NCBI GenBank assembly: GCA_037043235.1
Contig: JAWRVZ010000052.1
Location: 1,859,001-1,923,000, forward strand
Direction: 5' to 3'
Length of the DNA: 64,000 nt
DNA from: Rhodeus uyekii
Taxonomy: Eukaryota > Chordata > Actinopteri > Cypriniformes > Acheilognathidae
Numbering within the stretch: the first letter of the stretch is position 1; each line of letters opens with the position of its first letter. The position numbers and the translations under genes were made by a program. Shown here one piece after another: positions 22,027-34,800 of the stretch. The notes below the pieces were generated by a model that saw nothing but the letters and a program-made list of their open reading frames with translations, had not been told where the DNA came from and did not search any database.

Positions 22027-25000
22027 CTGCACAAACAAAACAAGTAAATTAACTGCAAACCAGCATGGTGCACAAGCAAGCAAAATGATAAAGTGTACAC
22101 TACATTACAAGCTTGTAGCTTGTTGCTCTTTCAGGTTTTATAGTTCACATAAATATGTACATCGTTTTCTTATGTCTATGTAATTCCTTCTTCTGCAGAA
22201 CACAAAAAAAATTACTTTAAAGAATGCTGGGGCCCACGCAATATTGGACGCATAGTAATTCACGAGTTCATACTTGCAAATGATTCAGGTGCGGCAAATG
22301 GTATGCGTATTTGGCGTGCTGTCCGAGGAGAGGGCTCTGAGCTCGGTATTTAGCCTGAACCCAAAGTATTCCTCCCGTATTCCTGGCTGTGATAGGAACA
22401 ATCAAGTGTGAGGAGTCGGGGTGGTGGAGGGATGCCAGAAATTGTCAAGAGGTGTAGGTGAGTTGGATATGTCTATATATACATGCTTCCTCTCATGCTG
22501 ATAGGATGAGGTGTAATTGCTGATGATGAGTTGATTGTATTGATCCTTTGAACGTATTCCTCCCGAACTTTGTTAATAAAACATAATTTGTCATTGTATG
22601 GTATTGTCATTCCCCTGGCTACATGTCAGTGCGTGTATTCTTCAAATCTTAAAAGTATTGTTTTAAACTGTATTTGCAAATAATATAATTTTAATTAAAT
22701 CAGACAATTAAAGAGCACAAAGTGTAAATACACTATGATTCTTGACACAGTTAAAAGCACAGTATGTAGATTTCACCACTAGAGATTGCTTTTTCAAAAC
22801 ATTAACAAAGGCGTAGCTTGATTACACCATAAATGAGTGTGGAATCATGGGAGTTGTCATCTTCACCTCCAGGGCCGATACAATATTGTATGGTGGAGAA
22901 AATGATGTATTGCTCTTAATGTGGCAATGTTACCCACTTAACAGAATAGTTAACATGGATATGACATCATTTGTTGGGCTACACAATGACTGTCACGGAT
23001 TGTTCAGGGGAAGACTCAGGTTGCAGGGAAAGGTGGATTTAATTGGAATAACAATAAGTAAATAAACAAACATACAAAAGAAAGCACCCACGAGGGGGAA
23101 AACTAGGAACTGAAACAATAACTATACACTGTAAGAACAAACACCAACCAACCGGATAAAAACGGATTTACAGGGAACATGGAACCAGGAGCACAACACG
23201 CATTGAGAGACATGGAGAGACACAGGACAGAAAACACACTGGGATTAAATAGGGCACATGAGGGAAGGTAGTGATAAGACACAGCTGGGAATGATTAAGG
23301 GAAACAAGGAGGCGGGGCAGACACTAATGAGACACAAACACAGGAGGAAGAGCAGTGCCACGGTTCTGTCACTAGAAACACTGGAAACGGAACTGAACCT
23401 GACAGAACCGTGACAATGACACGGGCCATTCCACTGGTCAAAACTGCAGACTGTTCGAAACATTTGGGATAATGCAAGTATACAAGTAAACTAAATATAT
23501 GACATTCGAGTAATTTTTGGGGTGTAATACAAAAAGCTTACATATTGTGCTTTTAAATAAAATTCCACATTGTAATAATATTATATTAACAGTTTTAATG
23601 GTACTTTAAAGTATAAAATAGTTATGTTTTAATAATCGTTTGCCAGATTATAAAGAAGAACACTTATTTTGATGTGTTGACTAACATATTAAAGCAGATT
23701 GTTATGGTAGAGTGTGTGATGTGGAGAATGACGAAACACAGAAGGCAGGGATTAACTAAAAACTCTCTTTACTAAACGAAAACGAAAATACTTCAAATTC
23801 AAAACCGAACGGCACACTGTGCAAAAGGCTAGGAAAACTTGGAATACTCGGAACTAAGAAACACGGAGACACATCCACACACGTAGGGAACAGTGTCAAA
23901 GACATGGGAGAACATGAGGGCTTATATACACAGGATAATGGAAAACACCTGGCGAGACTAACATGGGAAGTGGCCAACGAGACGGGAACACAAAGGATCA
24001 AACAAAAGGCAACAGGAAGTGACGGGACTAGACATGACTGTGACACAGATGTTAAGTACTTCATTATAATTGTAAAAGTATCTTAATTTCTTAATTTTGA
24101 ACTTTTCATAGTTTCATAGTTAGCTGAATGATAGAAACATTTGAAGATAACTATCGTCCTGTGGATTCCAAAGGTTTATAATTGCTTGTTTCTGTTCGTT
24201 TGTACATATTTTTACATAATGTTGTAGTGGGTGTAGCTTGTGTTTCAGTATTATATACTTCATTTTGATAAACGGATCAGAAGGATTGAGTAGAGTGAAA
24301 GATTTAATGTACAAGGATGGTCATGGTTCATTATTTTCAGTGCCGTTTCATAAAAAGAGTCATTATTCATGACAGATTGTGTTACAGCAGCAGATAATGT
24401 TCTGCAAATGTCTCAATCATTGTTTTGTGAATTTTATGAGTTATAAAAGTACATTGCATCTCTAAGCAGCAACAAAAATATACTACACTGTTACAAACTC
24501 AGATAAATTAACAAGGTGTTGAAAGCAGTGTTATCTTTTTCTCAGACAAATAGTCCAGGCCTGTTCAATTAAAACTCTAATAGGAGTCTCCTTTCCTTCC
24601 CATCGGAGGTCTGGATAGTAGATTTTTGGAAGAGTTATAAATTTCCATTAGAGCAGTCCCAGTACTTTGCGAAAGATAAAATATATTTACTAAATACAAA
24701 CAATGTACATAATCTAATAGGCCAAACTGTCATTACGATCAAAATAATAGTTAACAAGTCATTTCAGATTTTTGACCTTTGCCATTTCTAAATAACTTTC
24801 CAAATAATAACGTTGCTTATTATGAAATGCTCTTAATATTCTTATTAATAATGCTAGATGTATTAAATGTAATTCCAAATCCCTCTCCACCTAGCTGGTG
24901 TGTGGTGATGCACTGGCATCATTGTACTCTGAGTGCCGTCACATCATCCAAGTGGATGCTGCACACTGGTGGTGGTTGAGGAGAAACCCTGATATGATTT

Positions 25001-28000
25001 TAAAGCACTTTGGCTGCACAGCAGTACATAGAAAAGCACTATATAAATGCACCTCATTCATTTATTCATGCATAAAAAAACTAAAGGTGGCACACATCAG
25101 TTTAGTTAAACGTATGATAGATACAAATAATTGCATTTGCTCCATTTTCTTTTTATGCAGTGTTTTAGAAAAAGGACCTATTTTGCTGCACACAATGTTT
25201 CTATTGTTTCTAATGTTTCTACTCATCTACAGCTCTGATTGTGAAGCTTGATGTCTTTAGTGGGAGAGAGCAGAAATGCACAAGGAGCATAAAGGGCTTG
25301 AATGAAACCCGTTGGCTCTAGCTGAAAATGCTGAGCCGAAATAAATTTACCGTAAAAGATTCTGCTAACACATGCATTGTTTGACGCACTGTTAGCTTTA
25401 AACAGTAGAAACAGTAAAATGGCAAAATTATGTCCCGTGGTCCGCCATTTGAATGTCAAAGCCATAGACTGAAAAAAGATAACACAGCTTTTACCACTTT
25501 TTTCAGAGTCTATGGGACATTCAAAATAGCTACTGTATAAGGGATATTTTTCCCCAAGCCTCTACGGTATTGTCAGACAAATGTAAATGTAAAAATATAT
25601 ATAATCTAATCACTTAAAGAAAAATAATAGAATACCTCTTCTCAAATATTCGGAGTGATTTGAGAGATCAAATGTCCATACCAGGACGAGCTACAATCTG
25701 CAATTTGTCCAAATCCCTAACCATAAGTATAAGCAAACATGGTATGAGCAGACTAATTAAAGTCTAGTAAAGTGCATTGAGTCAATAATATTTACAGTCT
25801 ACTGAACTTCAAACTGTGGATACCTTTTGTTCAGTCATTGTGTCTGGTTTCTCTGCTTTGGAACGTGTTGTTCTGTGTCTTCCTTTGCTCCGGGTCTCTC
25901 GTCCTGGTGAACTTTCTTTTCTATCCTGGCTCCGGTGAGGACTTCTTCCAGACTCTCCCCTTCTGTGAGGAGCTCGGACAATCTTCAGGTTGCTGGTGTA
26001 GATGATAATCTTTCCAAAATCTAACACGGGTTCCTGTAAAAACAAACACACAAGATTCACTAAGCAAAAGATAGGCCTAAGAGAATTTTAACTCTGGCTA
26101 TAACTGTGTTGATATGGAATATGGTATGTATAAGTTACAGAGACAATAAAATGTGAAAGAGATTTACATTTTTGAGTGTGTGTGTGTATTCACAGCAAAT
26201 AAGTATGATTGGAGTAAAGCCTTAAAATCTAGTGCAGTTGTTTCAACATACATTTTTGCGTTGACACAATACTTATACTTGTTCATTCAACTTGCTGTCA
26301 AGTTGAGGACAAAGAAACTTCAAATGTATTGTTGTCTGGACAAAGCAGTTCTCTCTACATATAAAAAAAGTTAAAATAACAAATTAATTTTTAACATTTT
26401 TTACAGTGTAGTTAGAGTTACAGCCTCAAAATCAGCCTTGCACCATTAAATGTGTTCATGCGTTATTAGAGAACGGTTTGGTCAATCAAAAGGCTTTAAT
26501 AACTTTTTTGCCAGCATGGTCTGAATATTATTTTGGAGAAAATTTGTCGAGTGGTCAAAATTGTGTTCGGAAAAGTCAGACAAAATCAGACAAAAGTCAT
26601 CATAGTGGACAAAGTCACAATTTAGCATCTTTGGTATCTAATGCAGAATCATGCGACTCGGCAGCACTCAAAAGTTTTTGGATTTTTGTGCAAACCGTTA
26701 TAAGCATAAACCATTAAAAAAGCTTTTTTCCTCATAAGTAGTGTGGGGGTGTCATGGTTTGGCCAGGCTCAAGGTCTTGGTTAGACCCAACGATTACTGT
26801 CACCTGAATACTAGCACCTGCACCTCATTGAGCACTCATTGAGCATTCATTGAGAACTCTGCAGTCATTGTCCAGTCTCGCTACCATGCACTTGGACTCA
26901 CCCCAGCGATGTCTCAACATTACCAGTTCCTATGTCTCTCCTCTTCATTCCCTATGTCTCCTCACCCGAACCCATCTGCAGCTACTATTTCCATGGCCTC
27001 CTGCCCTAAACTTCCAGGTTTCCTCTCATCATCTGCCTCAATCACAGTAACCATTGCTATTATGTACACTTGCATATTCTATTCAATTAACCTCATTGTG
27101 TTTTATGTAATCCAGTCTGTCTGAGTCTCTGTGCTGTAACAGGAGGTACATGGTACTGTGAGAGTATCCGGTATTAATACCATAGTACTGAATGATATAC
27201 CATATGATATTTAATATATGGTACTTCAAGTCATTTCAAAGACTTTAATGGTGGTACTATGCCACATATTCAAAAAACTACAGAAAGTGTTTAGAATAAG
27301 GCAGGATTGGTCTCTAGTTCAGTTAGGATATTTTAGAAAAAATCATTAGTGATGTACATTTTTAGACAAAACAGTAGCACTCACATTTTTTAAGATATGT
27401 CAATGCAAGTTGCTTTCTGTAAAATCCAAACACGGATTATAATCTCTACTTTAAACCTTGTCAGTGAAACCAAGGGTTAATGAGTGAAGAGGAAACAGCG
27501 CCTCTGTTTGGGAGAGAGTTAAACCTCAGTAACACTGTGAAAGTGCAGGAACATCCAGGACATTTGTTTCCAGGACATCCGGTTCGCGGCAAAACGATTG
27601 ACGCTCTTTTCCAAATGGCATTTTCTTTGACCCGCAGACGAAAACGAAACACTGAAATTAAGTGTTTTATGGGAGTTACTGTTACCCAGGACTCTTATTT
27701 TGCCTTTTTGTGGTCATGCGTTATCTGTTCCAGAACTCTCCGTCACTCATCAGGTGTTTGTCTTTTGGTCAATCGTTGTCGGTATATTTAGTTCCCATTG
27801 TGGGTTCTCGTTAACACTGTGTTTATTTCCCTGTTCGAGTATCTTGCTTTAATTAACGACACTATGTTTCTGGTACCTGCGTCAACGAGTCGTCCTCCGA
27901 AACGCGAGCGTAACAGAAGAACCCACCACACAAACGGGATGAAAGCGGCGAGTCCTCTGGAGATATATGTGGAGGATTTCATCGAGCTATCCATTTGGGT

Positions 28001-28858
28001 GAGCTGGATAAACGCCTTTCTTAACATGCTCTTCGAGAGGGGGCTCGATGAAGAGGTCATTCGGACCCTTGGGGGACGGGAGGTTTCGTTGAGGGAGAAT
28101 AACAGCTTAATCTTGTGGCTCAATGGGTCTGACTTCGAGGACAAGGAGGTCTTCGAGTCGGCGCATCTGAGTCCCGCGACCGAGTCCATGGGCCGTCACC
28201 GTTAACGAGACATGCCAGTTCTCGCGTAGCGTCTGCCAGCGCCGCTTCCCGCAACTCATGTGCCCGTGCCATCTCCCGCGCCTCGACGCCCAGCGCCAGT
28301 TCCCCCGCCTTGACGCCCAGCGCCGGTTCTCGCACCTCGATGCCCAGCTCTGATCCGCCAGCCAGAGCCAGAGCCCGCCGAGATCCGCCTGCCAGAGCCA
28401 GAGCCTGCTGAGCTCCGCCTGCCAGAGCCAGAACCCGCCGATCTCCATGTTCCTCCGCTGGTGCAGCCGGCCCTCCATGTGCCTCTGCCGTTGCAGCCGG
28501 CCCTTCCATACTTCCCAGACCTGTGGGAGCTGCCAGACCTCCCAGACCTGGCCGATCTTCCAGACCTCCCAGTCTTCCCAGACCTATGAGAGCTGCCAGA
28601 CCTCCCAGTCTTCCCTGACCTGTGGGAGCTGCCAGACTTCCCAGACCCAGCCGATTACCCTGAGCCTCAGCCGCCGGTCCGTCAGAGACTCAGTCGCCAG
28701 TCCCGCCAGTGCCTCAGCCGCCGGTCCCGCCAGAGCCTCTCGCCCTGCCGGCCCCGCCTGTGGTCCTCGCCCTACCGGCTCCTCGAGACCTCTTATCTTC
28801 CTCCCAAGAACTACCTAGGCCTCCCGACGGCCACCCGGGGAGGCCCTTCAAAAAGATT

Positions 28859-28891
<33 letters not shown>

Positions 28892-31800
28892 TAGTAGTGT
28901 GACTTTGAGGTCGGGTTGGGCAAAGGAGGCAGAGCCTCCTGGGGAGATCAGGGCCCCGCCTGCATCACCATGGACACATCCCGGTGCCTGACCCCTGGTC
29001 CCACCTGCACCACCATGGACACATCCTGGCACATCCAGGATATCCATGCCTGACCCCTGGTCCCACCTGCACCACCATGGACACATCCTGGCACATTCAT
29101 CCTGACACATCCATGGCCTGGCCCCTGGTCCCGCCTGCACCACCGTGGGCACCTCCCGGTACCCGGCCTGCACCACCTTGGAGACCTCCCTGACTCTGGA
29201 CATCTCAGTCTCCAGGGTGCCCACCCCCCACCCTTCTCTGAACTCTCTTCGGCGTGAGGTCGCGCCTTCCGGGGAGGGGGGAGTAATGTCACGGTCAATG
29301 TCACCCAGGACTCTTATTTTGCCTTTTTGTGGTCACGTGTTTTCTGTTCCAGAACTCTCAGTCACTCAACAGTTTCCATCATCACTAATCATCACAGGTG
29401 TTTGTCTTTTGGTTAATCACTGTCGGTATATTTAGTTCCCATTGTGCACTCTTCAGTTGTGGGTTCTCTTAACACTCTGTGTTTATTTCCCTGTTCGAGT
29501 AACTTGCTTTAATAAACGACACTATGTTTCTGGTACCTGTGTCAACGAGTCTTCCTCCAAAACGCGAGCGTAACAGTTACGATATTTATTTTAAAACACC
29601 ACAGTCTATAACGATATTAATGTGCTGTGTACCTACACTTTGACTCGCAATGCGCAGAAGAGTTGGCGGTTTCTTTTGGGAAAACACCGAAGGTAAGTGC
29701 TTTGGCTCATTTATCTTTTTACTGTATATCGTTTAGATATGTAGCGATATTTTTATGCTGTACGTATTTAAACGACCCTAAACTTTTCGCACAGACAACA
29801 TTTCCGTTGACTGATAATGGGCTGCCGATAAGGTGTTTCTAAAACACGGAAAGAATTTTCTTTTTCGTTTTTTACCTCATTTACGCTGTTTGTCTAATGT
29901 AATGCTGTAAGGCTAATACGAGAGGGAAATTATACAAGAGGAAATGGAAAGCAGCTGTCGATACAAACAGGGCAATTGATGAACAAGACAGGTGTGGGAA
30001 GGGATCGGAGATACACAGAAGTTACCCGGAATTGAAAGACATGACAAGACTGTGACAGTTACGAGGTTATCCAACAAATTTTTATCAAGGTTGGTGAAGA
30101 GAAAATACACAGAAAATGGTCTGTCCCTTGGACACGCAACCTCTTGGATCTGTGTGCACTGTTGTAATCACGCGGTTCGTGTTTAGATTGGCGCGTGCTT
30201 TCATGTTGTGTTTTCGTGTCGCACGCAGTTTGGTTTTCTCCAGCTGCACGCTGTGTTTGTGTTCATGTGAGCATGTGGAGATGCACATCCGCATTGGCTG
30301 CGTGTTCTTGTCTTGTCTTGAACCCCACCTTCCTAAAGTCAAGTTTTCGTTACTAAGTTTAATCAGTTGAGAATACTTTATAATTTGTCAGATAAACTTC
30401 TCCAAATTAGTAAGTAAAACAAAAAAGCCACACAAAAAAGAAATAAATTTTATAAAATAACTATGAGTAACTAATGAGTTGAGTTAACAAAATATTTTTT
30501 ACAGTGACATGTTTACACCTATTGGCCCTGATAATTGCTGTTTGGAGCTCTATTTTACTTTGGATCTATTTGACTTCAATGTACTTTCTAAAGTCAAGTC
30601 AAGAAAAAAAAGGAAACCACTGGGAGAGAGATAGAGAATAGGATTAAGATATGACGCAGACCAGACTGAAACCTGCATCCCCATGAGCCAACTGCCCTTT
30701 ATTTTATTAACTGTACCAAGGCTGGGTTTTAAAATTGTGAGCAATTGATACATCTTATTAGATTAAATGTCGGGGATCAGGGCTCTGTTGATGAAAAATA
30801 TGATAAAGATCTTGTCAGAATTTATGGCTTTTTTGTGACATGTTGACATCCAAGGGCAGATCTTTGATAGTTTGGTCTCTCAACAGCATACCAGAGGAGA
30901 CATTTTAATCAAAATGTAAGCTTGGCAGATCTGTGCAAAAAAAGCAAATTAACTATCAGTCTTACTTAAGGATCCACATCGTTTAACTTTGTTTAGTCTA
31001 TATATTTGAATAATACTCTTTTCTTTTTTCAGATTTGAGGCAGAGAAACAAAACAATTCACAATGGAAAGTTGAGAATGTGTGTGCTAGGATGTAATTGC
31101 ATGACTATGTTTAGAAGCTGTGTTGGAGTGTTGGTCTATTATTAAATCTGGGAACTATGAATTAGTAACAGCGTGGCATAAAAACTGACTGGCAGGAAAT
31201 GTTTTATAGCACTCAGTGCCAGGATCAAACTACATGAGGATAACAAGGAACCTTACAAAACACACATTGTGTTTCGCCTACAACAATTGACCGTTTGCTA
31301 AACTTAGTTGCCTGACTTAGTTACTGTTGCAAGATTTAATTAATATCTCATAACAATGAAATGAAAAGGGCAATTTTCATAATAATAGATAGTATTCTTG
31401 GGCTGGAGTGACATTTCAAGGAAAGAATTTACCAATTCAAAGAAACTGTTAAATTATACAGTAAGATGATTTAAAAGCAGCAGAGAATCAGAATAATGGC
31501 AAACACTTATCGTGATAAACTAATTTTTCCTTTTTGTTCATTTATATTGGTATCTTATTCACATCTTAAGCTTCATCTGTCACCAAAAGAAATGCCTTGT
31601 GTGTGCAAACATACTGGGCAATAAAAGATTTAGGAAGCATGCTAAATTCAAATTCTTGTTTCCTTGAAAACAATGCTGCAGCCAGTTATGCTACATTGAA
31701 ATGTGTGTTCCGTATCAGAATGACTATTTTTTGTTTTGGTCTGTGATTCCACCCACTGAAAATTTACCCATTAGTGTTTTAACATCCCGGGTCAACAGTT

Positions 31801-34800
31801 GGGGGAAAACGGCTTATTGTAGCCATGAAAGCCAACAAACAAACAAGATGTAGATGCAACAAGACCTAAAAAAACTCTACAATAAAAACATTGCAAACAT
31901 ATGCACAAGATGATCAACTTACAGTGTAAGGCTCATCGTTTTCCAATGTCATTCATTTTGCATGTTTGGCATCCCATGTGAGCATCGGAAACAACTCTCT
32001 CCAATATTTTTAGCTGCGTATCTATTTCAACTGTTTGCAATTTTACACACTGCACATTTAATTATTTTGTTCCTACAGTGGAGTTTGGTTATGTCGACGG
32101 CTTTGGGGGTTGCAAAAAAGCATCAAGAAAACCGTTTATGGAGATAACCCATATAACATATATTACCGATTTTCCGACTTATAACCCGCAGATGCAGATA
32201 ATACGCACACTCAAAGTGTTTTTTGTGTAAAAAATCATTGGTATAACCTGCACCCATAGATTGATTAACTTTTTTGTGTAAGTGGAATTTCAAATGTTGC
32301 TTGCATGACGTCAGTTAACTGTTATAACTAATAACTGTTCATATACAGTGCTTGTGGGCAAAATTCACACAATCAGAAAACAAACACAAGTCAGAATCAG
32401 AAGAAAAATAAAAAAGAAGTCTCTCCCGCTGCGCTCGTCCCTTTAAGAAGCGTGTTGTGTTGATCATTGGATTGAGAAGATGAGAAGAGCCCGCCCTCAT
32501 GCAGCACAGCCAATCACGTCTTCTTGCATGATTGACAGGTCAGACAGCCTATCAGCTAGCTGTCAGAGTGACAGTGCAAGCGCCAGAGACAACAACCCTC
32601 GCAAGAACGAAAAATGAAAATGTATTGATGGACATGATGTTAGTTATTAAATGAGAATGTACATACTCGTGTTTTTGGTGTCTTTTTACACAACAGTGTT
32701 GCCATGATTTGTTTGATGAAGCGATTGGCATTCATCTAATAAAATGTACATTCACTGTACGGTGTATATCTTTGCTAACAACAAAAGGCATATGTAAAAC
32801 CACCAAAATAAAAACCACCTTTGATTCTTGATACAAACCTTTAATTATATTCTCCAACAATGCAAACACAAAGATTGCTCACAAAATCACAAAAATCGTG
32901 CGGGATGCTACAGCGTGTTATCCCGAATTTGTCCCTTCTTTGTGCTCGAGATATTAGATTTCGGTAACATAGCCTGTGTGTACATAATTAAGGCAATACA
33001 TTAATATATAAAACAATGGTTAATTCACAGCTGTTAGGTAACGGGATGATATATTCAGATCATTGTCAGACCTTATGCTGGTGCAGTGGCTCTGGGTTCC
33101 TATTGGTCTCATGTGGCGAGAGTCTGTAGGCAGTTTTTAGATGATGAAGGCACTGATGCCATTGACTGGACCTCAGGTTCCCCAGACCCGAATCCCATTG
33201 AGAACCTCTTGTGCATCATTGTGTATCGAAGCTGTCGAGTAGCAGCACAGACTGTCCAGGAGCTACTGATGCCCTGACTTAGGTCTGGGAGGAGATCAGG
33301 ACTCCATCCACCATCTCATCAGGAGACAATGTCATGGGTGTGCATACACACTACTGACTTACATTATGAGTTGCTGTGATGAACTTTGAACAAGTTGGAT
33401 CTGCCTGTAACTTCAGTCATTGATTTTTGGTATGATTATGAATCCAGCCCTCAATGTTTTTATGATTTTGGTTTCCATTGACTGCAGTCACAAAATTTTT
33501 GTTCTTACATTTTTTTTTTCTTAACAAATTATCATAAAAGCAATTCTTAACAAATTATAGAATGCATAAATAAAGATTTTCATAAAGAGTTTTACATTCC
33601 AAGAGTGTAACAAAGTAGCAGGCGTGCGATGCGGAGTCCAAACAGAAACACTTTAATAATAGAAATCAGGAAGCACACGGGGGTGCAAAAACACGGGAAA
33701 AATACATCCACACGTAGACACATGAAACTTTAACAAACGACAATGACATGGGCTAACACAAGGGTATAAATACACTAGGAAATGATAAACAGGTGGTGAA
33801 CTAAATGGGTAATCAAAACACGACAGCTACGGGAAGACATGAGGGACAAAACAGGCGGATCAGGAGCAGACTGTGACAGTAGCTCCCCCTCCCGGAAGGC
33901 GCGACCTCGCGCCTAAACAGGTCGACAGCGGAGGGAGGGAGGGGGACCAGGGGGCGGACTGAACAAAACATGACACAGAGTCCAGACAAAATTAACAAGT
34001 CCATGGGGGTGCAGGAGGGATCAGGGGCCAGGCAGAGGGAGGTGACCAGGGAGGTGCAGGCGGAATCAGGGGCCAGGCAGAGGGAGGTGACCAGGGAGGA
34101 GCAGGCGGGGTTAGTGGCCAGGCACCCGAGTCAGTCCATGGTGGAGCCGACGGGCCAAGGTCCCTGAGTGACGCCGCTGGCTCCGGAGGCCGAGGAAGGG
34201 CTGGAGTGACGAACCTCCGAAGAACCAGCGGCAGGCCCGAGGACTGACTCGGAGGCGGAGGGACAGAGGACGTAGGGGGAACTGAAGGGAGGGAGGAGCC
34301 GGCCGACGCCACAGGAGGAGGCCAGGCGACGACCGAGCAAGGGGACACCGGTAGGACGAGGGAGCCCGCGGGAGAGGAGAGGCTGAGGGACGTCGCTGGG
34401 GCTGACGGGGTGAGGAGTGGAGGCGCTGACGATGCGTCGACGGGCCGAGGTGGAATGAGGGGCACCGAGGTCGGAGGTGGAACCTCAGTGCCCCACGATG
34501 CCGGTGTACCGCCGACGCATGACCGCTCCACAGTGTTGGGTGGAGCCAGAGTGGGGAAGCGGGACACAGGCAGAGATGGGGACGGGTGCAGGCTGGGTAG
34601 AGGTGGAGGGAGAGGGAGGCTGGGTGGGAGTTCTGGTGGCTCGGGTTTGGGGAGGTCCTGGAAGGCCGGCGGAGGTTCGGGGAGGTCCTGGAAGGCCGGC
34701 GGAGGTTCGGGGAGGTCTTGGAGGTCTGGGAGGTCTCGGAGGTCTTGGAGGTCTGGGAGGTCTCGGAGGTCTCGGAGGTCTGGGAGGTCTCGGAGGTCTG

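Larger units (their letters stand above)
27670..29575 (+). mobile_element. Non-autonomous Gypsy-like LTR element A
   Basis: The 5' LTR (27670-27915) and the 3' LTR (29287-29575) share the run from CCCAGGACTCTTATTTTGCC to CGAGCGTAACA. The 5' LTR has diverged at its start and lacks some internal sequence. Between them lie a short Gag-like frame, a long proline-rich region with in-frame remnants, a G-homopolymer and a polypurine tract just before the 3' LTR. There is no protease, reverse transcriptase or integrase. No target duplication flanks it, and it is oriented antisense to grxcr2, in intron 1. Confidence 0.75.
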
